A stretch of DNA of 64,000 nt from Salinilacustrithrix flava (GTDB lineage: Bacteria > Actinomycetota > Acidimicrobiia > Acidimicrobiales > Salinilacustritrichaceae), in NCBI GenBank assembly GCA_024128875.1, contig JAMYFF010000012.1:1-64000 (forward strand), read 5' to 3'. Position 1 is the stretch's first letter, and every line of letters starts with the position of its first letter. Below are positions 53,610-64,000 of the stretch, piece by piece. The notes beneath the pieces are model-generated. The model saw nothing but the letters and a program-made list of their open reading frames with translations. It made no database searches and was not told the origin of the DNA. The position numbers were made by a program, and so were the translations under genes.

Positions 53610-56102
53610 CTACCGGTCGAGCTCGACCAGCTCGTCGAGCACGGCGACGGCGTCCTCGCCGAGGGTGCCGGTCAGCGCCGCCACCGCGTCCAGCGCCGCG
53701 GCCTCGGCCTCGGCCTCGCTCGCACCCCTGGCGAGGGCCTCGGCGGCGACCCGCGCGATGACCCCGCGACCGGCGATGCTGCACGCCTCGCGCGTCACCG
53801 ACGCCACGACGGCGCGGCTGACCAGCTCCGGCGCCCGGGCGGCCCACTCGCCGACCTGGTCCCGAGCCATCTGGATGGCCTCGTCGCACAGCGAGGGGCC
53901 GAGCACCGCCCGGGTCTCCTCCACGGCCCGCAACCAGTCCTGCCCGCCGTCGACGGTGGCGCACGCCGCCATCGCCTTGTCCCAGTAGTCGCTCTCGTCG
54001 TCGCCCACGAGCAGCAGCCGGGCGATGGTGTCGCGGGCGGTCGTGTCGATGTCGTCGAGCAGCATGTCGAGGGCGATGTCGTCGTCGTCGGCCAGGATCT
54101 CCTGGAGGGTGCGGCGCAGCGTGGTCCGCACCGAGAACGTGGACTCGTGGTGCACGAAGGCCTCCGCCGCCGCCCAGCCGGTGCGCCACGCCGTCGCCGC
54201 GACCTCGGCCAGCGCCGTGGACCAGACCTCGTCGCCGAGCCCGCGCGTCGAGGTCTCGACCTCGACGCGGTGGTCCGGATCCCGCGAGAGCTCCATCACC
54301 CGCTGGTCGGTGGCGAAGGTCAACGAGCCGGGCACCCCGTGGACCACGGCCTCGGCGATGGCGGCCCCGCCCGAGCGCTGGCAGACGTCCTCCCAGATCT
54401 CCCAGGCCAGGGCATCCACGAGGTCGGCGCGCTCGCCGGCGATGGCGCGGGTGGTCTCGAGGCGCCGGCTGGCGGTGCCGATGGCGTTGCCGAGCAGGTG
54501 CACGCCCCGCACCAGCTGGGTGTCGGTGGCGATCGACTCCAGCGTGCGGAGGCGATCGGCCGACTCGCTGAGGCCCGCGGCGCCCAACCACGTCGATGCG
54601 TGGAGGCGCAGCAGCCGGTCGGCCAGCACCCACGAGCGCCGCTGCTCGATGGCGGCGTCGGCGCGACCGGTCGCCGCCAGGCGGGACGCCCGGTCCCGCA
54701 GGGTCTGGCGCAGCGGGTCATCGATGCCGGCGGCCAGCTCCCGCGCGTAGACGCGCAGCACCGGCGCGACGTTCGCCGGATCGTCGGAGTGCGGCTCGCC
54801 CGCCAGCCAGGCGGCCAGCTCCAGCACGGAGAGCCGGCTGCCCCGACGTGGGTGGGAGTGCGGCTCGATCACGATCGTCGACAGATCGGGCAGCCCGGTG
54901 GCCCATGCCTCATCACCGGCCCCGGCGCCGGCTGGGGCGGTCGGGTCGGCAGAGGCGCCTGCGTCGGCCAGCTCGTCGTCGAGGTCGGCGTCGCGCACGA
55001 GCAGCGGCGCGAGCAGCTGCCAGCCTTCGCGCCGGACCTCGTCGCGCAGCGCCGTCGCCGGCAGCCAGTCCTCCGGTTCGCCCAGCGCCAGCTCCCACCG
55101 GTCGTCGCCGATGGGGCGCAGGTCCCGGCCCTCGTCGCCGAGCGCCGCCACGTGACCGGGGCCGAGCACCTGGAAGGCGAACACCTCGGGGATCCGTCGA
55201 TCCACCAGGCGGCCGGCCACCCGGTTCGGCGACGCCCCCGACTCGTCGGCCCACGGCGCGCTCGACAGGCCGGTGCCGAGGCCGCCGAAGGTGTCCTCGA
55301 AGTCGAGGCAGGCGTACGCGACGCGGTCCTCGGCCCGTCCGTGCGATGCGGCTGCGGCGTGGTCGCGCGCCACGTCGGCCAGGAGCTCGAAGCGGGCGAG
55401 CAGCCCGGCGTCGTCGCAGCGCGGCCCACCCGCCGCCACGGCGACGTGGGGGGCGACGCCGAAGGTGATCGAGGCCGTGCGCACGCGCCCGGCCACGTCG
55501 CCGGTGACGACGTCGCACCACGCGCGGGCTCGGGCGCAGCCGTGCAGGATGCCCGCTGCCTCCTTGACCATCACCGACGCCTCGACGCCGAGCACCCGGA
55601 GCCGGACCACGGTCTCGGGGTCCTGGTCGCCGAACACCCACTCGGCGGCGAGGTCGATCCAGCCGGCGGGGAGGTGGCCGGCCCTGCCCCGCGGGCTCGG
55701 GAAGAGGCGCAGCACGACGGCGCGGGGGCAGTCGTCGAGATCGGCCAGGCCGTCCACCTCGCACAGGACAGCGGCGCCGCGCTCGAAGCCGGCCTCGGCG
55801 ACCAGGTCGTCCACGATGTCGGCCACGCGCCGGCGGGTGAGCGGGTCGGTGGGCAGGTCGTCGAGGCGCACGATCGGGCCGTCGGGCAGGGGAGCGACCG
55901 GCGACGTGCGAAGGGGGACCACCCCGTCGCGCACGGTGCTGCGGACGGCATCGGCGACCTGACGCAGGACGTCGACGCCCCGTGCGACGTCCCGGGTGCG
56001 CAGGTGCAGCGCGAACGACCCGGCGACGGCGTCCAGCTCGTCCAGCAGGGAGTCGGCCGTGGTCACCGGCGGGGATCCTACGTCCGGGCCCGGGGCGGAC
56101 AT
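53610..56102 (-). CDS. unrecognised 830-residue protein
   Basis: I do not recognise any domain. It is soluble, with no signal or membrane segment. The first 250 residues look alpha/beta, then comes an Ala/Gly/Asp-rich spacer near 380-400, and the rest is mostly helical with many Trp, Ala and acidic residues (such as LADDDDIALDMLLDDIDTT). Codon use matches its neighbours. The ATG at 56102 has an AAGGA site ten bases upstream; a GTG twelve codons later is an alternative. It lies on the minus strand inside the otherwise conserved mazG-eno order, so it is an insertion into that block. Confidence 0.75.
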   Translation of the reverse strand: MSAPGPDVGSPPVTTADSLLDELDAVAGSFALHLRTRDVARGVDVLRQVADAVRSTVRDGVVPLRTSPVAPLPDGPIVRLDDLPTDPLTRRRVADIVDDLVAEAGFERGAAVLCEVDGLADLDDCPRAVVLRLFPSPRGRAGHLPAGWIDLAAEWVFGDQDPETVVRLRVLGVEASVMVKEAAGILHGCARARAWCDVVTGDVAGRVRTASITFGVAPHVAVAAGGPRCDDAGLLARFELLADVARDHAAAASHGRAEDRVAYACLDFEDTFGGLGTGLSSAPWADESGASPNRVAGRLVDRRIPEVFAFQVLGPGHVAALGDEGRDLRPIGDDRWELALGEPEDWLPATALRDEVRREGWQLLAPLLVRDADLDDELADAGASADPTAPAGAGAGDEAWATGLPDLSTIVIEPHSHPRRGSRLSVLELAAWLAGEPHSDDPANVAPVLRVYARELAAGIDDPLRQTLRDRASRLAATGRADAAIEQRRSWVLADRLLRLHASTWLGAAGLSESADRLRTLESIATDTQLVRGVHLLGNAIGTASRRLETTRAIAGERADLVDALAWEIWEDVCQRSGGAAIAEAVVHGVPGSLTFATDQRVMELSRDPDHRVEVETSTRGLGDEVWSTALAEVAATAWRTGWAAAEAFVHHESTFSVRTTLRRTLQEILADDDDIALDMLLDDIDTTARDTIARLLLVGDDESDYWDKAMAACATVDGGQDWLRAVEETRAVLGPSLCDEAIQMARDQVGEWAARAPELVSRAVVASVTREACSIAGRGVIARVAAEALARGASEAEAEAAALDAVAALTGTLGEDAVAVLDELVELDR

Positions 56103-56196
56103 CCGGTCGTGATCCTTCCGAGTCCATTTCCCCAGCGGTAACGTTCCCCACACCAGCAACAGGTCCAACACGCGCACCCGACCGGCGAGAGAGCAC

Positions 56197-57482
<1,286 letters not shown>

Positions 57483-57486
<4 letters not shown>

Positions 57487-57923
57487 CCGCAGCCACCACA
57501 GCGTCCCGCGCCGGGCTCCGGCGTCCGCACCTCCCGTCCGGCATCGGGCGGTGGATCCGGCCGCTCCTGCTCGCCACCGCCGCGGTGGTCACCATCGCCG
57601 CGCTGGCCGTGTACGTCTTCCCGACCCGCACCTGGCTCGACCAGCGCGCCGCGCTGGCCGAGACCAGCGTCGAGCTGCGAGAGCTCCAGGCCGAGCGGAG
57701 CGCGCTCGAGCAGCGCGTCGCCGAGCTGGACTCCGACGGCCAGATCGAGGAGATCGCCCGCTCCCAGTACGGCCTGGTCCGCCCCGGTGAGGAGGCCTAC
57801 GCCGTGCTCCCCGCGCCGGAGCAGCCCGTCGAGCTGCCCGCGCTGTGGCCCTTCGGGGCGCTCCTGGAGCCGACGGCCCCCGAGGGGTCCGCGCCGTCCG
57901 GCGGCGCCACCGCCCGCGACTAG
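57483..57923 (+). CDS. septum formation initiator (FtsB/DivIC family)
   Basis: A 146-residue bitopic protein. A cytoplasmic tail (1-32) is followed by one transmembrane helix (about 33-48), a coiled coil from about 53 to 85 (ETSVELRELQAERSALEQRV) and the conserved IEEIARSQYGLVRPGEEAY segment. It belongs to the divisome subcomplex with FtsL and FtsQ. Coupling to eno by a GTGA overlap matches mycobacterial Rv1023-Rv1024. Confidence 0.9.
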
Positions 57924-57974
57924 GTTCCCCCCACGTCGACGTGCTGCCCCGCTCGGGGGCAGGGAGGGGTACCG

Positions 57975-60245
57975 ATGAGCATCCTTGGCAACCGGGTCCT
58001 GCGCAGCGAGGACCCCAAGTTCCTCACCGTCGGGGGGACCTACGTCGCCGACGTCCGCGACCCCCTCCTGGACGGCGCCCTCCACGTGGCCTACGTCCGC
58101 TCGATGGCGGCCCACGGCACCATCGTCGGCATCGACGTCGACGAAGCCCGCAACGCCCCCGGCGTGGTGGCGGTCTTCACCGGCGAGGACCTGGGTGACC
58201 TGCCGTCGATGCCCCTCGCCGTGCCGCTGCTCAACCCCCAGCACGCCCAGCCCGCGCTGGCCCAGGGCAAGGTCCGCTTCGTCGGCGAGGCCATCGCCGC
58301 CATCGTGGCCGAGACGCCCACCGCCGCTGCCGACGCGGCCGAGCTGGTCTGGGCCGACATCGACTTCCTCCCCGCCGTGCTCACGCCCGAGGACGCGCTC
58401 TCGGGCGACACCCTGCTGTTCGAGGAGTCCGGGACCAACGCCGCCATCGAGCTCCTCTTCGGCGAGGACGACGCCGCCTTCGAGGGTTGCGAGGTCGTCA
58501 TCGAGCACGACTTCCTCAACCAGCGCGTGGCCGGCTGCCCGCTCGAGGTCCGCTCGGCCGCCGCCACCTGGGACGGCGACCGGCTCGTCCACTTCGGATC
58601 CACCCAGGCGCCCCACGGGGTCAAGGCCACGCTCCAGGCCGTCTACGGCCTCGACGAGGCCGGCGTGCGCGTCGTCGCACCCGACGTCGGCGGTGGCTTC
58701 GGCCCCAAGATCGGGGCCTACCCCGAGGAGGTGCTGCTCGGCTGGCTGTCCCGCCAGGTCGGCCGCCCCGTCCGCTGGACCGAGACGCGCTCGGAGAACA
58801 TGGTGGCGATGGGCCAGGGCCGGGGCCAGTGGCAGTCCATCAAGCTGGGCGGCACGCGCGACGGCAAGGTCACGGCCTACCGCCTCAACCTCACCCAGGA
58901 CGCCGGCGCCTACGCCGCGCTCGGCGCGTTCCTCCCGTTCATGACCCGGGTGATGGCCAGCGGCGTCTACGACATCCCGAACGTGCAGTTCAACGCTCGC
59001 TCGGTGCTCACCAACACCACGCCCATCGTCGCCTACCGCGGCGCCGGCCGGCCGGAGGCCACCGCCGCCATCGAGCGGGCCATGGACCTCTACGCCGGCG
59101 AGCTCGGCATGGACGCCGCCGAGGTCCGCCGGCGCAACCTCATCGCCTCCGACGACTTCCCCCACACGACCCCCACCGACGCGGTCTACGACGTCGGCGA
59201 CTACGAGCGCAGCCTCGACCTCGCCCTCGAGGCCGCCGGCTACACCGAGCTCCGGGCCGAGCAGTCCCGCCGGCGCGACGCCGGCGACCCGGTGCAGCTC
59301 GGCATCGGCGTGTCCGTGTACGTCGAGGTCACCGCCGGGCCGCAGGCGGGGGAGGAGTTCGGTCGCGTCGTGGTCCACCCCGACGGGTCGGCCACCGCGT
59401 ACACCGGCTCCAGCGCGCACGGCCAGGGCCACGACACCAGCTTCGCCATGCTCGTCACCGACACCCTCGGCATCCCGATGGAGCAGGTCACGATCAAGCA
59501 CGGCGACACCGACGAGGTCGCCCGCGGCGTCGGCACGTTCGGGTCCCGATCCCTCCAGCTCGGCGGCTCGGCGATCTTCCAGGCCTCGGGGCAGGTGCTC
59601 GACAAGGCGCGCGAGATCGCCGCCGACCTGCTCGAGGCCGACCCGGCCGACATCGAGCTCGACCGCGCCGGAGGCGCCTTCCACGTGCAGGGCACACCGG
59701 CGGTGTCGCGGTCCTGGGCCGACGTGGCCGCCGCGGCCGGCGAGGGCGGCCTCGAGGCCGAGACGGACTTCAAGGCCGACAGCCCCACGTTCCCCTTCGG
59801 TGCCCACGTCGCGGTGGTCGAGGTCGACACCGAGACGGGCCTGGTCCGCCTGCAGCGCATGATCACCTGCGACGACGCCGGCACGATCCTCAACCCGATG
59901 CTCGTCGAAGGCCAGCGCCACGGCGGCATCGCCCAGGGCGTGGCCCAGGCGCTCTACGAGTGGGTCCGCTACGACGAGGACGGCAACCCCCAGACGGCCA
60001 ACCTCGCCGACTACACGATGATCTCGGCGGCCGAGCTGCCGAGCTTCGAGCTGGTCAGCATGGAGACGGCCACGCCCCTCAACCCGCTCGGCGCGAAGGG
60101 CATCGGCGAATCGGGCACGATCGGGTCGACCCCGGCCGTGCAGTCCGCGGTGTGCGACGCGCTGTCCCCGCTCGGCGTCCGCCACGTGGACATGCCGTGC
60201 ACGCCCGAGCGGGTGTGGGACGCGATCGCCGCGGCCCGGAGCTGA
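57975..60245 (+). CDS. form II CO-dehydrogenase-like molybdenum hydroxylase, large subunit
   Basis: A 756-residue molybdopterin subunit of the xanthine oxidase family. The active-site loop is AYRGAGR (353-359), the form II signature, and not AYXCSFR of true aerobic CO dehydrogenases. The catalytic glutamate is predicted at Glu712 in GAKGIGESG. The molybdopterin motifs GGGFGPK and AHGQGHDT are present. The substrate may be CO, a purine, an aldehyde or another heterocycle. It starts with ATG at 57975 after AGGGAGGGG. Its small and medium subunits follow beyond a gene on the other strand. Confidence 0.9.
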   Translation: MSILGNRVLRSEDPKFLTVGGTYVADVRDPLLDGALHVAYVRSMAAHGTIVGIDVDEARNAPGVVAVFTGEDLGDLPSMPLAVPLLNPQHAQPALAQGKVRFVGEAIAAIVAETPTAAADAAELVWADIDFLPAVLTPEDALSGDTLLFEESGTNAAIELLFGEDDAAFEGCEVVIEHDFLNQRVAGCPLEVRSAAATWDGDRLVHFGSTQAPHGVKATLQAVYGLDEAGVRVVAPDVGGGFGPKIGAYPEEVLLGWLSRQVGRPVRWTETRSENMVAMGQGRGQWQSIKLGGTRDGKVTAYRLNLTQDAGAYAALGAFLPFMTRVMASGVYDIPNVQFNARSVLTNTTPIVAYRGAGRPEATAAIERAMDLYAGELGMDAAEVRRRNLIASDDFPHTTPTDAVYDVGDYERSLDLALEAAGYTELRAEQSRRRDAGDPVQLGIGVSVYVEVTAGPQAGEEFGRVVVHPDGSATAYTGSSAHGQGHDTSFAMLVTDTLGIPMEQVTIKHGDTDEVARGVGTFGSRSLQLGGSAIFQASGQVLDKAREIAADLLEADPADIELDRAGGAFHVQGTPAVSRSWADVAAAAGEGGLEAETDFKADSPTFPFGAHVAVVEVDTETGLVRLQRMITCDDAGTILNPMLVEGQRHGGIAQGVAQALYEWVRYDEDGNPQTANLADYTMISAAELPSFELVSMETATPLNPLGAKGIGESGTIGSTPAVQSAVCDALSPLGVRHVDMPCTPERVWDAIAAARS

Positions 60246-60254
60246 CCTCGCTGC

Positions 60255-60767
60255 TCAGCGCTGCACGGAGCGGCGGAGCCACTCCCCGGGGCTGAGCTGC
60301 CCGGGCTCGCCGCCCGCCGCGGTGCCCCCGTCGTCTTCGAGCGCAGGGGCGTCCACGCCGTCCGGTTCGACGACGTCCGACTCGGCCGGGGCGGTCTCGG
60401 CCGGGGCGTCGTCGCGCAGGTCGAGGATCACGTCGGGTTCGTCGTCGCCCTCGGCCGGCTCCTCGGCCGCGGCGGGTGCGGCGCGCAGGGGGCGGACCCG
60501 GGAGCGGGCCACGGGGCGGCCGGCATCGTCGAGCTCGGTGAGGCCCACGACGGTGCCATCGGGGTCGAAGAGGTACTCCCAGCGGTGCGCGCAGTCCTTG
60601 CAGTGCTGGATCTGGTAGCGGTGGCCGATGTCGATGCTGTCGATGTAGCCGAGGCCGTCGCAGGCCGGACAGCGCCCCGGGACGCCCGGGCTGATCAGCG
60701 CCAAGCGCTCCTCGTACGACGCCGAGGGCTCGTCCCCACCTCGTCGCGTGCTCCGGAACCAACCCAT
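60255..60767 (-). CDS. zinc-ribbon protein
   Basis: A 170-residue soluble protein. A zinc ribbon is visible as CPACDGLGYID...CKDCAHRW at about 39-70. The C-terminal 90 residues are low-complexity, acidic and Ala/Pro-rich. The ATG at 60767 has the ribosome site GAGAGG; the frame is open further upstream but overlaps coxS antisense. It sits on the minus strand between the large and small hydroxylase subunit genes. A regulatory or accessory role is possible, but nothing in the sequence proves it. Confidence 0.75.
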   Translation of the reverse strand: MGWFRSTRRGGDEPSASYEERLALISPGVPGRCPACDGLGYIDSIDIGHRYQIQHCKDCAHRWEYLFDPDGTVVGLTELDDAGRPVARSRVRPLRAAPAAAEEPAEGDDEPDVILDLRDDAPAETAPAESDVVEPDGVDAPALEDDGGTAAGGEPGQLSPGEWLRRSVQR

Positions 60768-60795
60768 CCCGAACCTCTCGCTGTGTCGGATCGCA

Positions 60796-60839
60796 GCCAC
60801 CGGGACATGCGGTGGCAACTGTTGGCATCGTAGTGCCAA
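60796..60839. promoter_or_regulatory. two dyads in the divergent zinc-ribbon/coxS promoter region
   Basis: GCCACCG-N7-CGGTGGC (60796-60802 with 60810-60816) is followed by TTGGCA-N6-TGCCAA (60822-60827 with 60834-60839). They occupy the 165-base gap between two divergent starts, so an operator role is plausible. I cannot name the regulator. Confidence 0.4.
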
Positions 60840-60932
60840 GACCTCGTCCGCGTCGTCCATCCTCGATGCGCTAGGAAGTCGACCAGGTCGCCACCACGGG
60901 CGCCGGGTCTTCAGGGAAAGGGGGGTGACGGG

Positions 60933-61420
<488 letters not shown>

Positions 61421-61424
<4 letters not shown>

Positions 61425-62248
61425 TCCCCGCCGCGTTCGACTACGTCCGGGCCGGGTCGGCCGACGAGGCCATCTCCCTGCTGGCCGAGCACGGCGACGA
61501 GGCCAAGGTCCTCGCCGGCGGCCACTCGCTCGTCCCGCTCATGAAGCTGCGCCTGGCCACCCCCTCGGTGCTCGTCGACGTCGGCCGGGTCGACGACCTC
61601 AAGTACATCCGCGACGAGGGTGACCACGTGGCGATCGGCGCGCTCACCCGGCACCGCGACGTCGAGATCAGCGACGTCCTCCGGCGCGACGTGCCGATCC
61701 TCGCCCACGCCACCTCCCACGTCGGCGACCCCCAGGTCCGCCACCGGGGCACCATCGGTGGCTCGCTCGCCCACGGCGACCCGGCCTCCGACCTGCCCGC
61801 CGTCCTCCTCGCCCTCGGCGCCACGCTGGTGGTCCAGGGCGCGGACGGCACCCGCGAGGTCGCGGCCGACGACTTCTTCCAGGGCTTCCTCGAGACCGCG
61901 GTGGGCGAGGCCGAGCTGCTCACCGAGATCCGGGTCCCGAAGGCGACCGGCGCCGGCTGGTCGTTCCAGAAGTTCAACCGCCGCGCCCAGGACTGGGCGA
62001 TCGTCGGCGTCGCATGCGTGCGCCGCGGCGACGACCAGGTCGGCATCGGCCTGGTCAACATGGACAGCCGCCCGGTCCACGCCGCGGCCACCGAGGCGGC
62101 CATCGCCTCGGGTGCGTCGGTGGAGGACGCGGCCGCGGTGGCCGACGAGGGCACCGAACCCGCCGCCGACCTCAACGCCTCGGTCGAGTTCCGCCGCCAC
62201 CTGGCGCGCGTGCTCACCGGTCGGGCGCTGGCCGAGGCCAGCAGCTGA
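61421..62248 (+). CDS. molybdenum hydroxylase medium (FAD-binding) subunit
   Basis: A 275-residue flavoprotein subunit. FAD-binding motifs are AGGHSLVPLMKLRL at about 34-47 and TIGGSLAHGDPASDLP at about 110-125, followed by the CO-dehydrogenase flavoprotein C-terminal domain. It hands electrons to an external acceptor. The GTG at 61421 overlaps the small-subunit stop. The S-M pair is about 0.7 kb from the L gene. Confidence 0.92.
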
Positions 62249-62258
62249 TCGCCACCCC

Positions 62259-63032
62259 ATGACCTTCCTGCCGACCGAGGGCGGCCTCATCCCGGCGGCG
62301 ACGGTCATCCCGCTGCGCGACGCCCGCCAGCCCGACGGCACCACCGCCCTCGAGGTGCTGATGCTGCGCAAGAACTCCAAGCTCGCCTTCGGCGGGATGT
62401 GGGTGTTCCCGGGGGGCCGGATCGACCCCGAGGACTGGCCGAGCGAGGACGACCCCGATGGCCCGGAAGGGCCTGCCCCGCCGGGGCAGGAGCTGGAGGC
62501 GGCCCGCACCGCCGCGGCGCGCGAGGCGCTCGAGGAGGCCGACCTGCTGGTCCAGCCCGACCGGATGGTGCTGTTCTCGCACTGGACCCCGCCGGACGCG
62601 GTGGCGATGAACTCGAACAAGCGCTTCGCCACCTGGTTCTTCGTGTGCCGGGCCCCGGTGGGGGAGGACGGCGTCGTCACCATCGACATGGGCGAGATCC
62701 ACGAGGACGAGTGGGTCCGGCCCGCCGAGATGCTGGCCCGCCGCGACGCGGGGGAGATCCAGCTGGTCCCGCCGACGGTCGTGACCCTCCACGATCTCGC
62801 CGCCCACGAGACCGTGGAGGCCGCGCTCGCCGCCGCTCGCGGTCGCGAGTCGTTCCGCTACGTCACCAAGATCCTGGGCGGCGCCGACGGCACGCTCGTC
62901 GCCCTCTGGCATGGCGACGCCGCCTACGAGTCCGAGGACCTCGACGCCCCCGGATCCCGGCACCGCCTCGTCATGGGCGAGACGGCCTGGACGTTCGAGG
63001 ACGACGTCACCGGCCACATCTCCCGGGTCTGA
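62259..63032 (+). CDS. NUDIX hydrolase
   Basis: A 257-residue protein. It has a NUDIX box stretched by an acidic Pro/Gly-rich insertion between FPGGRIDPEDW and AAAREALEEADLL. The REALEEA half with catalytic glutamates is intact. It resembles the larger NUDIX proteins (NUDT7/19-like) that hydrolyse CoA or other nucleoside diphosphate conjugates; the substrate is unknown. It begins eleven bases after the FAD subunit and may share its transcript. Confidence 0.85.
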   Translation: MTFLPTEGGLIPAATVIPLRDARQPDGTTALEVLMLRKNSKLAFGGMWVFPGGRIDPEDWPSEDDPDGPEGPAPPGQELEAARTAAAREALEEADLLVQPDRMVLFSHWTPPDAVAMNSNKRFATWFFVCRAPVGEDGVVTIDMGEIHEDEWVRPAEMLARRDAGEIQLVPPTVVTLHDLAAHETVEAALAAARGRESFRYVTKILGGADGTLVALWHGDAAYESEDLDAPGSRHRLVMGETAWTFEDDVTGHISRV

Positions 63033-63078
63033 CCTGCCCGAGCGGGCGGGCCGGTCCACCGGTACCGTGGGCCGTCTG

Positions 63079-64000
63079 ATGACCGGTCCCACCCCGCCCG
63101 AGCAGCTCGTCGACGGCTTCGGACGCGTCCACCGCGACCTGCGCATCTCGGTCACGGACCGCTGCAACTTCCGGTGCACCTACTGCATGCCGGAGGAGGG
63201 CATGCAGTGGATGGCACGGGAGGAGATCCTCACGTTCGAGGAGATCACCCGCATCGCCCAGGTGTTCGTCGAGCGCTACGGCGTCGACAGCATCCGCCTC
63301 ACCGGTGGCGAGCCCACGGTCCGGGCCCACCTGCCGGTCCTGGTCGCGAAGCTCGCCGCCCTCGGCGTCGAGCTGGCCATGACCACGAACGGCTCGACCC
63401 TGCGGAGCCAGGCCCAGGCCCTCGCCGACGCCGGCCTCCGCCGCATCAACGTCAGCCTCGACTCCCTGCGCCGGGACCGGTTCCTCGAGCTCACTCGCCG
63501 GGACGAGCTGGACCGGGTCCTCGACGGCATCGAAGCCGCCAAGGAAGCCGGTCTCGACCCGGTGAAGATCAACGTGGTGCTGGTCGGCGGGGTGAACGAC
63601 GACGAGGTCGTGGACTTCGCCCGCTTCGGCCGCGACAACGACGTCACGGTCCGCTTCATCGAGTTCATGCCCCTCGACGCCGACGGCGGGTGGGAGCACG
63701 CCCAGGTGGTGCCCCAGGCCGAGATCGTGCGCCGCATCGAGGGGGTCTTCCCGATGGAGCCGGTCGTGCGGGGCCACGAGCCGGCCGAGCAGTGGCGCTA
63801 CCTCGACCGCCCCGCCGGCCGGCCCGGCGCCTCCGCCGGCGACGTGGTCGGCGTGATCCCGACGGTCACCCGCCCGTTCTGCGAGTCCTGCGACCGGGTG
63901 CGCCTCACCGCCGAGGGCCAGCTGCGCAACTGCCTGTTCGCCCTCGACGAGTTCGACCTGCGGGCGCCGCTGCGCGAGGGCGGCACCGACGACGACCTCG
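63079..64000 (+). CDS. moaA: GTP 3',8-cyclase, molybdenum cofactor synthesis (3' truncated by window end)
   Basis: The first 307 codons of a radical SAM enzyme that starts molybdopterin synthesis from GTP. The N-terminal cluster motif is CNFRCTYC (Cys29, Cys33, Cys36). SAM-binding LTGGEP and MTTNG follow, and two of the C-terminal cluster cysteines appear in FCESCDRVR, with the next in RNCLF. The reading frame stays open at 64000, and about 15-25 residues are missing. It lies just after a molybdenum hydroxylase, which needs this cofactor. Confidence 0.94.
   Translation, partial: MTGPTPPEQLVDGFGRVHRDLRISVTDRCNFRCTYCMPEEGMQWMAREEILTFEEITRIAQVFVERYGVDSIRLTGGEPTVRAHLPVLVAKLAALGVELAMTTNGSTLRSQAQALADAGLRRINVSLDSLRRDRFLELTRRDELDRVLDGIEAAKEAGLDPVKINVVLVGGVNDDEVVDFARFGRDNDVTVRFIEFMPLDADGGWEHAQVVPQAEIVRRIEGVFPMEPVVRGHEPAEQWRYLDRPAGRPGASAGDVVGVIPTVTRPFCESCDRVRLTAEGQLRNCLFALDEFDLRAPLREGGTDDDL

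Noticed and set aside
57975..60245. Genuine aerobic carbon monoxide dehydrogenase (form I CoxL)
   Set aside because: The active-site loop is AYRGAGR and not AYXCSFR, so CO oxidation cannot be assumed.

Overview
This is a contiguous stretch of a very GC-rich bacterial chromosome. Codon third positions are almost always G or C, GTG starts are common, and many genes overlap by four bases (ATGA or GTGA). Gene content and order point to Actinomycetota: a GlgE-type glucan pathway, a 33-residue bS22 ribosomal protein, long-form L25, and the actinobacterial order metG-tatD-ksgA-ispE / pth-rplY-prs-glmU / mfd-mazG-eno-divIC. I infer the class Acidimicrobiia (Iamia/Ilumatobacter-like), but this was not tested. 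I see no rRNA, CRISPR array, insertion sequence, phage genes or integration site.

Layout. (1) 0.1-9.9 kb: alpha-glucan metabolism. glgP faces away from an overlapping operon glgE-treS-pep2-glgB, which converts trehalose to maltose, then maltose 1-phosphate, then linear and finally branched glucan. (2) 10-18.3 kb: accessory enzymes. These are a rhomboid protease, a TetR regulator with a two-dyad operator facing a carotenoid oxygenase, an acyl-CoA ligase, an amidase and an SRPBCC protein, RmuC, and two very small proteins, one resembling a high-potential iron-sulfur protein. (3) 18.3-35.4 kb: a stress- or hypoxia-flavoured island. It holds a hemerythrin-like protein, a three-cysteine protein, a hyperacidic lipoprotein, a GDT1 transporter, a secreted repeat protein, DUF1918 and CBS proteins, a cupin, an operon of acetyl-CoA synthetase, 2-oxoacid dehydrogenase E1a/E1b/E2 and acyl carrier protein, an operon of a small membrane protein, a PEP-utilising phosphotransferase and a PAP2-PhoD fusion, and a GNAT protein carrying a second copy of the three-cysteine domain. 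Several promoters here carry a GGG-(A/C)-C-N4-G-N-CCC palindrome like the mycobacterial DosR box. (4) 35.4-39 kb: an MBOAT/SGNH surface O-acylation cassette and two tiny membrane proteins whose leader can fold into a pseudoknot.

(5) 39.1-58 kb: housekeeping core in conserved actinobacterial order, covering metG, tatD, ksgA, ispE, bS22, tRNA-Gln, glmU, prs, rplY, pth, mfd, a lipoprotein, mazG, eno and divIC. It is interrupted by an unrecognised 830-residue protein. (6) 58-64 kb: a form II CO-dehydrogenase-like molybdenum hydroxylase (L, S and M subunits) split by a zinc-ribbon gene on the other strand, then a NUDIX hydrolase and the start of moaA for molybdenum cofactor synthesis.

The most promising leads are the DosR-like regulon with its duplicated cysteine module, the dehydrogenase-ACP operon, the PAP2-PhoD fusion, the leader pseudoknot and the truncated GlmU.
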